Position numbers and translations under genes: made by a program
Notes under the pieces: generated by a model
What the model was told of the DNA's origin: nothing
Databases searched by the model: none
What the model saw: only the letters and a program-made list of their open reading frames with translations
In this document: positions 16,547 through 24,981 of the stretch, one piece after another
Layout: the number at the start of each line of letters is the position of its first letter
How positions within the stretch are numbered: the first letter of the stretch is position 1
Assembly: GCA_002148405.1 (NCBI GenBank)
Contig: MUGG01000218.1
Span: 186,001 to 250,000, forward strand
DNA: 64,000 bases
Direction of reading: 5' to 3'
From: Alkalinema sp. CACIAM 70d
GTDB taxonomy: Bacteria; Cyanobacteriota; Cyanobacteriia; Leptolyngbyales; Leptolyngbyaceae

Positions 16547-17710
16547 CTACTTGCGCAATGCTTGGCTTACCTCATCCAATTTGGCTTTTAACGCCGCTTT
16601 GAGTTCTTTCAAAATAGCAGCATCAGCAATACTATCTACTTCGATCGCAGCCACACTCTTGACCCAGCGATCGTTGCTTGGAGCCGATCGAACTTGGGGA
16701 TTATGGGCCTGAATCATTTGTTGCACTAACTTCCGAGTTTCATTCAGCGACAACCGATTTTGGATCACGTCCTGAGTCACCTGCTGACGAATTTGACGGG
16801 CTTTTTCTTCAGTTTGGTTTAGCTTTTCCGCAGACAGTCGGTTTAGTTCTCTGGCTTTGCTGCTTTCCAGTCCTTCCGTCCGAATGACTTCCTTCAAATC
16901 CTCCGCTAACTTCAAGAGTGGAAAAACGTTGGAATTGATCGAGACCGGGTTCAATTGCAACCGCAAAATCGTAGCAAACAGTTGCTGTTCCTCAAACTCG
17001 CGAAAGCCTGCTTCCTCGATCCATTGGGTTTGTCGATCGGGATTAGCCAACCGAATTTCCGCGAGTTCCGATAACTTACCTTCCCGTTCCAGTCGGCGCA
17101 ATGCTGTATTCAGTAACGTGCCAAAGCGTTCTTCTTGGCCTGCTAGGGTAGGATGCTGTTCCACTGCCAACCGTACTAGGGCTGTGGCTAAATCTAAATC
17201 ATGGAGCCGTTGAGAATGGATACTGGTGATAACCTGCCCTTCAAATAACTCACGGGCATCGGTGACTTCTTCTTCGGGTAAAAAAACCGCTTTTAATTTA
17301 GGCCACTGGAGTTTCTGGGCCGATCGAAAGCGTAACTCCCCATCAAAAAGACGGTACCGACCATCTTCTAAGGGAATCACAATAATCGGTGTCTTTTGGC
17401 CATGGTAGCGGAGACTCTCCATCCGTTCTTGGATCGTGACTCTGGGAAAAACGGTGCGCGGTTGGGCATCATCCCGATCGATCAGATCTAGGGCAATCTC
17501 ATGCACGCCCCCCGTTTCTTGCAAGACTGCCGTCAGCCCTTCCATCCGTTGATCCAGATCCGCTTTTTCCGGTTCATCCAACTCTCCCGCTCTCGCCTGG
17601 GCAAGGGCTGCTTGAAGTTCCTGAACCTGCGCCCGGAGAGAAATGAGTTCCTGATTTTCCCGAACGCCTTGGAAGCCTGCCAGCAAGTTTGCGCCCACTT
17701 TTCCCATCAT
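16547..17710 (-). CDS. parB: ParB-family plasmid/chromosome partition protein
   Basis: 387 residues. ATG at 17710 is chosen because AAGGAG (complement of 17715-17720) lies 4 nt upstream; an in-frame start at 17728 lacks this. An N-terminal coiled coil (about 18-44, ENQELISLRAQVQELQAAL) precedes a ParB/Srx-type N domain. That domain carries IALDLIDRDDAQPRTVF, HGQKTPIIVIPLEDGRYRLF and the C-box GELRFRSA (about 124-131), which corresponds to the GERRxRA nucleotide-binding motif of ParB CTPases. The central part (DLDLATALVRLAVEQHP ...) would hold the DNA-binding helices. ParB binds parS centromere sites and couples them to ParA. It lies 57 nt downstream of parA in the same operon, and both are flanked by the palindromes listed here, its most likely targets. 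Confidence 0.9.
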   Translation of the reverse strand: MMGKVGANLLAGFQGVRENQELISLRAQVQELQAALAQARAGELDEPEKADLDQRMEGLTAVLQETGGVHEIALDLIDRDDAQPRTVFPRVTIQERMESLRYHGQKTPIIVIPLEDGRYRLFDGELRFRSAQKLQWPKLKAVFLPEEEVTDARELFEGQVITSIHSQRLHDLDLATALVRLAVEQHPTLAGQEERFGTLLNTALRRLEREGKLSELAEIRLANPDRQTQWIEEAGFREFEEQQLFATILRLQLNPVSINSNVFPLLKLAEDLKEVIRTEGLESSKARELNRLSAEKLNQTEEKARQIRQQVTQDVIQNRLSLNETRKLVQQMIQAHNPQVRSAPSNDRWVKSVAAIEVDSIADAAILKELKAALKAKLDEVSQALRK

Positions 17711-17767
17711 CAAACTCCTTTCCAACACTGGATTTGCTTACACCTCAAGTTCACTGACTTGATTCGC

Positions 17768-18628
17768 TTACTTCAATAGTTGAACAATGCGGTTGATCAC
17801 AGGATCAAAATCCTGAGCCGCCGGTAGCCCTGGACGGTAGAGCGGTAATGGTAACCCATCAACGCAGGCTCGGAGATAATTTTTAGATTCCTTCACTGGC
17901 GGAAAGCAATGGATGCCAACGCTATCCAGGAGTCCCGGCAGGGTGGCGGAAACATCAACATTACTTTGAGTCTTGCCTTTCCGATCGACCCCAAGAACAT
18001 CCCGGTGGGTGCCACTGTTAACGTAGTCAACCCGCATCGGTAGAAATCCTAGAATTTCCGGTTGGGGACGTAGGCGTAGCTCTTCGATCGTCGTGTCATA
18101 CCAGCGTAAAAAGCCAAACAGCCCCTGCGCATCCTTGATCTCCGGTTTGATGGGAGAAAGCACATGGGTACTAGCAGCTAAGGCCATCACGCCCATGGGT
18201 TCCAAGGAGGCAGGCGTATCAAAGATAACGACATCCGCTTCCAGGGGATAGTCAAGCAATCGATCCTGGAGGGTGTAATGCCCCCTCGCGTTAATCGGCA
18301 CTTCCCGAATGCAGTCCCGAATGGCCTCGCCCCCCTGAATTGCAGTGACCGTAGACAGCTTGTTAGCCCAGATTGGTTGCAGGGGATAGTTTCCCTTAAA
18401 GCCTTTGTGGAGAACGGTCGCGATCGACTGATCTTCCGTAGGATTCATGGGCAACCCCGTAAAGGAGCTTAAGGAGCCAGAGTAATCTAGTTCAACGATC
18501 GTCACTTTGTAGCCTCGCTTGCCCAAGCCATAGGCAAGGTGGACTGACGTAGTCGTTTTACCAGAACCGCCAGCATTGCTGCCGATCATAATGCGGATTT
18601 GAGTTTTTCCAGATTTGGCTGCGGCCAT
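17768..18628 (-). CDS. parA: ParA-family partition ATPase (signature lysine replaced by Ala)
   Basis: 286 residues without the N-terminal HTH of type Ia ParA, so type Ib-like in size. The Walker A motif is GSNAGGSGKTTTS (residues 17-29). The GKT lysine is intact, but the 'signature' lysine of the deviant Walker motif (KGGxGKT) is alanine (Ala 19). Other ParA features are present: IVELDYSGSLSSFTGL after the second strand, and ADVVIFDTPASLEPMGVMAL as the Walker A'/B region. ParA uses ATP to position ParB-parS complexes on the nucleoid. It is the first gene of the parA-parB pair. No strong ribosome-binding site is visible before ATG 18628. Confidence 0.9.
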   Translation of the reverse strand: MAAAKSGKTQIRIMIGSNAGGSGKTTTSVHLAYGLGKRGYKVTIVELDYSGSLSSFTGLPMNPTEDQSIATVLHKGFKGNYPLQPIWANKLSTVTAIQGGEAIRDCIREVPINARGHYTLQDRLLDYPLEADVVIFDTPASLEPMGVMALAASTHVLSPIKPEIKDAQGLFGFLRWYDTTIEELRLRPQPEILGFLPMRVDYVNSGTHRDVLGVDRKGKTQSNVDVSATLPGLLDSVGIHCFPPVKESKNYLRACVDGLPLPLYRPGLPAAQDFDPVINRIVQLLK

Positions 18629-18697
18629 GATGGGTTTTGATAATCTCGCAAAGGGTCTAAATGATGAATATCCTCTGTAGCAACCTGCGGAGAAGTT

Positions 18698-18740
18698 GGG
18701 GTAGGAGGGTAAGAGAGTCAGGGGGTAGGAGGGTGAGAGA
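18698..18740 (+). repeat. G-rich direct repeat upstream of parA
   Basis: GGGGTAGGAGGGTAAGAGA (18698-18716) recurs at 18722-18740 with one change, with a 24-nt period. It is G-rich on the plus strand. Together with the palindromes that follow it occupies the roughly 550-nt gene-free region between parA (start 18628) and the kinase gene (stop 19183), in which I see no gene. Confidence 0.5.
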
Positions 18741-18755
18741 AAGCTGTCTGTTGTT

Positions 18756-18775
18756 GTGGAGTAACGTTACTCCAC
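18756..18775. repeat. parS-like palindrome, copy 4 (perfect)
   Basis: GTGGAGTAACGTTACTCCAC, identical to copy 3, 128 nt upstream of the parA start. It could serve both as centromere and as operator of the parAB promoter. Confidence 0.75.
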
Positions 18776-18965
18776 GAAAGCATTTAGAGTCGCGAAGGAA
18801 CTCGCTGGTTCTCAGTTGCGCTAACTTTCCGATCGCCTACCACGATTGAAAAAATCACTTGAGGAAATTCAAGTCATAGAACAGCAGCGTGATTCAGCAA
18901 AAACAAGTTTTTTGTACTATACCTGATCTCCCCAAAATTGTTGAGAGAACGGACTACAAATTATT

Positions 18966-18985
18966 GTGGAGTAACGTTAGTCCAC
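18966..18985. repeat. parS-like palindrome, copy 5
   Basis: GTGGAGTAACGTTAGTCCAC, one mismatch from a perfect palindrome. It lies 210 nt beyond copy 4, a whole number of helical turns (20 x 10.5). Confidence 0.7.
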
Positions 18986-19182
18986 AGTTTTTCCTGACAG
19001 ACATTGTCTGACCTATGTTTTTGGGCAAATATTGCCGGGAAACAGTATCCGAAAATATCTGCGGGTGCCATTGATTATAGTCAAAGCCTAGAAAGTTTAT
19101 CGAAAAATTTTGGCGTTCCCTCAACCAATGCTGCGGTGATTAAGGTGAGAAATCATCAAGAATGACCGTCGTTGACGAATCA

Positions 19183-20310
19183 TTAGGGATCGATCGGAAA
19201 CTGAATTTGGAAACCCTTAAGTGGCCGATCGTACTCTAGCGTTCCCCGTAATTTTTTCAGGAGCGCTGTGACTAACTGGAAGCCCAAAGTTTCGCTCTGG
19301 AGAGGATTGATCTCCGGCGGTAAACCCACCCCATCATCTTGGATCAAAATTTGACAGGTCTGGATCGCTGGATTACCCTGAGAAATTAGCCGCAGTCGAA
19401 TTATCAGTCTTCCAACTGTTTGATCTGGGAAAGCATGGTGAATGGCATTGTGGATTAATTCATGCAAAACTAAGCCGCAGGCAGTGGCCGCATCTGCCGA
19501 TAAGCAAACTGGCTCTAAGTCAAAGCGAGTTTCCAATATATGATCGATCGTAGCGACATGGCAAAGATAATGGGTAAGTTCCGAAATATACTTTGCCAGA
19601 TTAAGTTGAGCAAAGCGATCGGACTCATCTAAATGCTCGTGGATCATCGCCAGGGACTGAATCCGAGTTTGGCTCGTTTGTAGGGCAAGGGTGGCAGCCG
19701 GGTCACTCAGGGTCTGTCGTTGCAGGTTAATTAGACTTGTGATGAGTTGAAGATTATTTTTAACGCGATGGTGGACTTCTTGGAGCAGTCTTTCTTTTTC
19801 CTGTAACAGCAATTCTTTTTCCTGTAACAGTTGCCTTAACTGCGCTTCTGTTTGCCTTTGGGGACGGTTGTCTCGATTGATGGAACCAAAGCCGATCGGT
19901 TCTCCCGTATCAGGATGGGGAATACAAAAAGCATGGCAAGCCACGGGAATGCGTTCTTCAGTTTGGAAATGCTGGAGCCAGAGTTCCCGATGAATACTTT
20001 TCTGTTGCACCAAGTTCGCTAGAACCGTTTGGACTTCTAAGAAATCTTCTGGACTAAAAAAATCTTGCGCAGGAAGAGGCCGCTGGGTAAAGTCATGATC
20101 AAGCCCTACTAACGCTTTGCCTGCAGGATTGAGATAAATGATGTCTCCGTTGAGCGAAGCCAAAGAAATCATATCCTGACTGTGTTCAACCAAGATGCTC
20201 AAGCATTGATTATCGAGTTCCTGATGATTGAACGCCTCATGGGCAACTGCAAACTGATATTGCAGAAATTTCACCTGTAGCTGAAAGGGATTGAGTTCTT
20301 GGTTCAGCAT
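19183..20310 (-). CDS. PAS-domain sensor histidine kinase (HisKA_2/LuxQ-like 'HHRVKNNLQ' type)
   Basis: 375 residues from ATG 20310 (a TTG at 20328 would add six). A PAS domain covers about residues 35-150 (SQDMISLASLNGDIIYLNPAGKALVG ... HPDTGEPIGFGSINRD). A short coiled coil of repeated LLQEKE units leads into the H-box LLQEVHHRVKNNLQLITSL (His about 180). The ATPase domain follows with N-box LVLHELIHNAIHHAFP and G1 box IQDDGVGLPPEI. No membrane segment is seen, so it is a soluble sensor. No response regulator is adjacent. It begins about 50 nt after the terpene synthase stop on the same strand, so the two are probably co-transcribed. The signal is unknown. Confidence 0.88.
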   Translation of the reverse strand: MLNQELNPFQLQVKFLQYQFAVAHEAFNHQELDNQCLSILVEHSQDMISLASLNGDIIYLNPAGKALVGLDHDFTQRPLPAQDFFSPEDFLEVQTVLANLVQQKSIHRELWLQHFQTEERIPVACHAFCIPHPDTGEPIGFGSINRDNRPQRQTEAQLRQLLQEKELLLQEKERLLQEVHHRVKNNLQLITSLINLQRQTLSDPAATLALQTSQTRIQSLAMIHEHLDESDRFAQLNLAKYISELTHYLCHVATIDHILETRFDLEPVCLSADAATACGLVLHELIHNAIHHAFPDQTVGRLIIRLRLISQGNPAIQTCQILIQDDGVGLPPEINPLQSETLGFQLVTALLKKLRGTLEYDRPLKGFQIQFPIDP

Positions 20311-20361
20311 TGGGTGAGTGAGGAACAAGGTTAAGGAAACACAGTCAGGATAACTCAGGGA

Positions 20362-21384
20362 TTAGGCAGCTTCTGTAACCACGAGACTATGATCAGCCGT
20401 CGTCGCCCGGTCTAAAAGCGGTTTTAGTTCTGCATAGCGAACAGGAGCATCAATAATTGTCCAATCTACAGACCCGCGAATTAATGCACGTAGGCCCAGT
20501 AAATACCGTTGCACATTGGCATCTAAATCTTGGCCTTCTGCATCAGTACCAAAGGTGGGTAGATTTTGTTCAAACAGCAGGAACCGACGCATTTCTTGAT
20601 TATGCACTTCGATCGCCCAGGTATAAGCATCCTCGCGGCTCAGTGCATATTCATGCTCTAATACTAAAACAAGATTGTGCACATCGCCGGCATGAAGTTC
20701 CTTATCAACGGACAAAATATCATTGCCCCAACCCATTAAATTTAGGGTCATATCGGTGAGCGCTTTGATTCGAGGATGGTTACGCACATGATCCGGCAGA
20801 ATCATGTTCTCCATCATTTCGATCAACGCAACCACAATCGTTTGTGCACCTGCATGTTGACGCAAACGAATGTAGGACTCTAAATCGGGGGGATGACCTT
20901 TAATGCGATTGCGAGCTTCCCAAGTGCAAGCATCAAAGTACTGTTGCACACTAATGACAAAGCGAGGAAACCAACTCTCGTCAGGTGACAGGGCGCGCGT
21001 CCGTTCTCGTAAATCGATCAGCGATCGCGAGAGGGGAGTTTGCGTACCTTCAGCACCATTCAAGATGTCGATAAACTTTTGGAACGCTTGCGCCAAAACC
21101 TTTGGACTACTCCCTACCGATTGCTCATCAAACTCATCATCTAACGTAAATAACCAGGCAATCCAGTGGGAACCGATCGTAGTCGCTTCACTGGTTGCAT
21201 AGGGGAAAAAACGAGCCCCCAACCAGCCATAATTAATGCGACAGAATCGTTGAAACGTAGCTGCATCTGACAGCATTTTAAAATCTTGAACCCACTGCCG
21301 AGTAGACAGCTCAATCTCATCTGCATGGGGGGTAACAGGCGTTTCAAAGGGATAGTAGAGCTGATCTGCCAGGTACTTCAGCAT
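20362..21384 (-). CDS. Class I terpene synthase (bacterial sesquiterpene/terpene cyclase)
   Basis: 340 residues with the class I hallmarks. The aspartate-rich motif DDEFDE is at 82-87 and the NSE-type motif NDILSVDKE at 221-229. Both bind the Mg2+ cluster that ionises a prenyl diphosphate. Other conserved landmarks are RFCRINYGWLGARFFP near 47-61 and the C-terminal arginine/tyrosine region (APVRYAELKP). The length and single domain fit bacterial mono- or sesquiterpene cyclases, unlike the double-domain geosmin synthase. A ribosome-binding site AAAGGA lies 8 nt upstream of the ATG. No prenyltransferase or P450 is adjacent, but a sensor kinase follows in the same operon. The product cannot be predicted. 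Confidence 0.9.
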   Translation of the reverse strand: MLKYLADQLYYPFETPVTPHADEIELSTRQWVQDFKMLSDAATFQRFCRINYGWLGARFFPYATSEATTIGSHWIAWLFTLDDEFDEQSVGSSPKVLAQAFQKFIDILNGAEGTQTPLSRSLIDLRERTRALSPDESWFPRFVISVQQYFDACTWEARNRIKGHPPDLESYIRLRQHAGAQTIVVALIEMMENMILPDHVRNHPRIKALTDMTLNLMGWGNDILSVDKELHAGDVHNLVLVLEHEYALSREDAYTWAIEVHNQEMRRFLLFEQNLPTFGTDAEGQDLDANVQRYLLGLRALIRGSVDWTIIDAPVRYAELKPLLDRATTADHSLVVTEAA

Positions 21385-22521
21385 GAAAACATCCTTTGCA
21401 TCAAAATAAATAGGACTTGTTCTCCCGGAGGAGGAGGCTTGGTAGGGAACAGAGAGCCTTTAAGCAATACAAAAATCACCCAGGCCACAACAAGACTAGG
21501 TATAGAACTGCTATCGAAACAACTCCAAGATTGCAACAGGAAATACACAATCAGAAAGATCTTTCAGCAAGACAATTATGCTGAATCAAGTTGTACTGAA
21601 TTAAGTTTTGGGTTAACGGTAATAGAATTACAAAAATGTGCGATCGAATCTCAAAAGGCAAAATGCAGTTTGTGAATACTCACTTTGGTGAAATCATTCC
21701 TGAATTTTCTACTAAAAATGTCTCTCAGAAAGTTTCCTGAGTAGCAAATACTACCTAGCGAAAGGAGACAGAAAATATTCAGTTAATTCCAACTAAGCTA
21801 GAGATATCTTCACTAGAGATGTTGTCAATGGACAGTGTCCTTGGGGCAGGACTTATATCACTGTTAAAGTCTCAAGATAGAACACAAGTTGAAATGATGA
21901 AGTTAAATTCTTCTAACATCATTTTGTCCATCACACTACAAACTACTCAAAAACACAATTAGACCTGGGGTAGAAATGAATTTAGAATTGCATTTCTTTT
22001 GTACCCTCAACTTTGTATATCACAAATCAAAGAGATAAGTTAGTTAGTTAGAGGACAAAGTTGAAGATGGACTAATTCATAGTGAAGTGGTCAAATCAGA
22101 AATACTAGACATCGATCGGAGAGATGACAAATCGCATCTAAGCCTTGATTCATGGGGATTAGATATGACGTATAGCAACAATCTTCTCTTTTCACCCAAA
22201 CAGAGTATTCACAGAATCAATAATTTTTACTTAACTTTTTATTTTAATCAAATAAGATTTAAAAAATTATCTGTACAAAATCTATATAGACCTTGGCTCC
22301 AAAATTAGCCTAAAAGTTAATCATCCCAAGATTATTTTATTTATATCGCAAAATTCTTGTACTACATTTGCTACGAATTTATTAACTTATACCACTTGTA
22401 GGACAAGACAATAGTTCAACCCGCAACTCAGACACCCAATTTACTAAGCTTCGACTTACTAAGCTTCGCTTGGCTCAACGGGAACTGCTTACGAGTTGAC
22501 AATTGCTGAATTCAAATTTTG
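21385..22521. other. AT-rich gene-free region between divergent-side units
   Basis: About 1.1 kb with no convincing gene; the short open frames (e.g. 22087-22308) lack coding character. It should hold the terpene synthase promoter at its left end. At 22355-22365 there is TCTTGTACTAC and at 22398-22408 GTAGGACAAGA. These match elements of the inverted repeats upstream of the replication gene. A 12-nt direct repeat TTACTAAGCTTC occurs twice near 22441-22467. Confidence 0.5.
22355..22408. repeat. Operator-like half-sites shared with the rep upstream region
   Basis: TCTTGTACTAC (22355-22365) and GTAGGACAAGA (22398-22408) form an imperfect inverted pair. The first is identical to the left arm at 24788-24798. 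TAGGACAAGACAA (22399-22411) is identical to 24747-24759. Confidence 0.45.
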
Positions 22522-23178
22522 CTAGATCAAATTTTCGAGACTAGCTGCGACAACTCGGTGATCGGGATCCCGCTGGAACGCCATCAGTTGAGCTTTAGCC
22601 CGATCGTCCGGAAAAACGCTGAGGGATTTGGCAACGTTGCGTCGAATCGACCCATCCGGATCCTGGGCTTGGCTCAGCAGGAGTAAGAGAGCAGCTTCTT
22701 GGTGCACAGTGCCAACGAATGCTGGAAGTTGATCGATCGCCGTCGATCGAATCGCAGCTTCTGGAGTTTGCAGAGCACGCCGACAGATTTCCAACAACAC
22801 CTCAGGACACTGAAGATCGGCAAGGGCGAGGATCGTACTAATTTGTGAAAGCCAGTGCTGGTCTTGCTCAAAGTACTTGACCAAGTGGGGGATCGCGATC
22901 GGGCCGTATTTCCCTAGGGCACCAGCAGCCTCTGCCCGCACATTAGCTTCGGCATCTTCTTCCATCACTTGGAGAAGCTTAGTAAAACCGGCTTCGGTTT
23001 GTTTGTAGCCCAAGCCCATGACGACAAACGATCGCACGATCATTTCTGTGTCATCCACTTGCGTCATCAGGAGCGGTGCTGCAACTTCTGCGTCAAAGTT
23101 ACGGAGAGCCGTCAACCCACGTAAACGATCCTGGGGATCCTCACTCTGCAAACTCACTTTGATTTGATCGAGATTCAT
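22522..23178 (-). CDS. HEAT-repeat protein (NblB/PBS-lyase-like repeats)
   Basis: 218 residues from ATG 23178, where clear HEAT repeats begin (MNLDQIKVSLQSEDPQDRLRG). The longer frame to 23454 adds an unrelated stretch and is probably not translated. Five to six helical repeats are visible, for example EDAEANVRAEAAGALGKYG, EAAIRSTAIDQL and PDGSIRRNVAKSLSVF. In cyanobacteria such short HEAT proteins are often chromophore lyase-related or act in phycobilisome turnover (NblB-like). They can also be general protein-binding scaffolds, so function stays open. It is alone on the minus strand, divergent from the nuclease gene at 23520. Confidence 0.75.
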   Translation of the reverse strand: MNLDQIKVSLQSEDPQDRLRGLTALRNFDAEVAAPLLMTQVDDTEMIVRSFVVMGLGYKQTEAGFTKLLQVMEEDAEANVRAEAAGALGKYGPIAIPHLVKYFEQDQHWLSQISTILALADLQCPEVLLEICRRALQTPEAAIRSTAIDQLPAFVGTVHQEAALLLLLSQAQDPDGSIRRNVAKSLSVFPDDRAKAQLMAFQRDPDHRVVAASLENLI

Positions 23179-23396
23179 ACCTAGCACTTTATTTGTAAAA
23201 GACTTTAATTCGTGGAAGAAATTTGTGGAAGACCTAATGGTGGAAATCAACTGAACCTTAGAGAAATTATAACATTTTGTTACAAGGTGTGTGTGATTAA
23301 GGGTTTTGAGGTAAAGAAGCAGGAATGGGATCAAAAATTTTAAGGTTGTGTAACGGATCGAGCGCATTGGGCTCTCAGGCGAAGGCACGCTTGGCC

Positions 23397-23422
23397 AATT
23401 GTCCAACAGCTGTTGGACAATT
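23397..23422. promoter_or_regulatory. Perfect 26-bp palindrome
   Basis: AATTGTCCAACAG is followed immediately by its exact reverse complement CTGTTGGACAATT. It lies about 100 nt upstream of the DUF1016 nuclease gene and 220 nt upstream of the HEAT gene start. No T-run follows, so it is more likely an operator than a terminator. Confidence 0.55.
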
Positions 23423-23519
23423 CTGAGAACCCTGATCAGGAAAGGCTTTAGCAACTGATTTGGGCACCTGATATAGTAAGTACGAAGCTAATGCAAATGT
23501 ATTGTTAGTCTGAATCAGT

Positions 23520-24578
23520 ATGGCGAGTCACCCGTCTTCTAGCGACTATGAAACTTTTTTGCGAGAGTTAAAAGAACAGATTCGGTTATCGCAGATGCGG
23601 GCCGCTTCAGCGGTTAATCGGGAACTTGTTGTGCTGTACTGGCAAATTGGTAAGGCAATCCTCGCTCGTCAGCAGGAACAGGGTTGGGGCGCAAAGGTGA
23701 TCGATCGCTTAGCCAAAGACCTGAAGCGAGCATTTCCCGAGATGGCAGGCTTTTCCCGATCAAACTTAACTTCGATGCGAGCATTTGCGGAAGCCTATCC
23801 CGATGAGCAGGTGGTGCAGCAGTGGGTCGGGCGCATTCCCTGGGGGCACAATGTGCGGATTTTGGAAGCGGTGAAGGATCAACAAGAGCGATTGTGGTAT
23901 GTGCAACAAACGATCGAACAGGGCTGGAGCCGCAATGTACTCGTTCATCAAATGGAAAGTGGATTGTATCGGCGGACGGGGGGCGCAATTACCAATTTTG
24001 AGCAGGTTCTGCCCCAACCGCAGTCGGACTTAGCCCATCAGTTATTAAAGGATCCCTACAATTTTTCCTTTCTCAGTTTAAGTCGAGATGTTCAAGAACG
24101 GGATTTAGAGCGGGCTTTGGTTGATCATATCCGGGATTTTTTGTTGGAGTTAGGGGTTGGTTTTTCGTTTCTAGGATGTCAATATCCCATTGAGGTTAGC
24201 AATAAGGAATATCGTTTAGATCTGTTGTTTTATCATGTACGGCTGCATTGTTATGTTGTGATTGATCTGAAGATGGGAGAGTTTGAACCGGAGTTTTCTG
24301 GGAAAATGGCGTTTTATGTGATGGCGGTGGATAATTTGCTGAAAACGGCAGTTGATAATCCTACGATCGGGATTATTTTGTGTAAAACCAAGGATAAAAC
24401 AACCGTAGAATATGCATTGCAACCGATGCAGACCCCGATCGGAGTCGCAACCTATCGGTTACAGAATACGTTACCGGAACCTTTGCAAGGCAGTTTACCA
24501 AGCGTTGAGCAATGGGAAGCTGAGTTGAAAACCTTATCAGTGGAAGGGATAGATTCTGGTCTGCCGGAAGCCCTCTAA
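23520..24578 (+). CDS. DUF1016 / YhcG-family PDDEXK nuclease
   Basis: 352 residues matching the two-domain YhcG family. The N-terminal DUF1016 helical domain (about 10-160) contains NRELVVLYWQIGKAIL, GWGAKVIDRLAKDLKRAFPEM, FSRSNLTSMRAFAEAY and IPWGHNVRIL. The C-terminal PD-(D/E)XK nuclease domain has KEYRLDLLFYH (Asp 234) and VVIDLKMGEFEPEFSGKM (Asp 249-x-Lys 251). The usual ELK is DLK here, a conservative change. The family is frequently found with mobile elements, restriction systems and plasmids. Its nuclease role in cells is poorly defined. ATG 23520 is used; no strong ribosome-binding site is seen. It stands upstream of the replication gene. Confidence 0.88.
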   Translation: MASHPSSSDYETFLRELKEQIRLSQMRAASAVNRELVVLYWQIGKAILARQQEQGWGAKVIDRLAKDLKRAFPEMAGFSRSNLTSMRAFAEAYPDEQVVQQWVGRIPWGHNVRILEAVKDQQERLWYVQQTIEQGWSRNVLVHQMESGLYRRTGGAITNFEQVLPQPQSDLAHQLLKDPYNFSFLSLSRDVQERDLERALVDHIRDFLLELGVGFSFLGCQYPIEVSNKEYRLDLLFYHVRLHCYVVIDLKMGEFEPEFSGKMAFYVMAVDNLLKTAVDNPTIGIILCKTKDKTTVEYALQPMQTPIGVATYRLQNTLPEPLQGSLPSVEQWEAELKTLSVEGIDSGLPEAL

Positions 24579-24732
24579 CATCTGCGATTATTCAGGTGGC
24601 CTGTCAATAAATAAACTCGGTAGCCTGGGCCAAACTGCATCCGCCATTCAAACGACCCATCTGCAATAAACTTGCGATCGGGCGATCGCCTATATTACCC
24701 AATAGCGGATTTAAATTCAGGCTTACTGAATA

Positions 24733-24817
24733 TCTTGTCCTACAAATAGGACAAGACAACCATGAGGAAACATTAAACTTGGAAAAGTCTTGTACTACAA
24801 TCATGCGTAGTACAAGA
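24733..24817. promoter_or_regulatory. Two inverted repeats upstream of the replication gene
   Basis: TCTTGTCCTA (24733-24742) pairs with TAGGACAAGA (24747-24756) across 4 nt. TCTTGTACTAC (24788-24798) pairs with GTAGTACAAGA (24807-24817) across 8 nt. All arms are perfect and related (TCTTGTNCTA). They lie 165-250 nt upstream of ATG 24982 and are candidate operators for control of the replication protein. Confidence 0.6.
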
Positions 24818-24981
24818 TAAAATCCCTCTGAACAATCTGCGTCGTTCTTAGAAATTGGCTTATCATAGCTGTGAATTTTGATTCGCTTTTGATTCATTCA
24901 AGAACTCAGTCTGACAAGTTCCTTGGCAATGGGCAATCCCTGCCACTGATCTCGCGCTCAAGTTGGAGTAATGCACCCCCG

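Noticed and set aside
18661-18849. 62-codon plus frame upstream of parA
   Set aside because: It is composed of G-rich repeats and includes a parS-like palindrome, so it is non-coding.
22087-22308. 73-codon frame in the AT-rich gap
   Set aside because: AT-rich chance frame with no start signal and no protein-like pattern.
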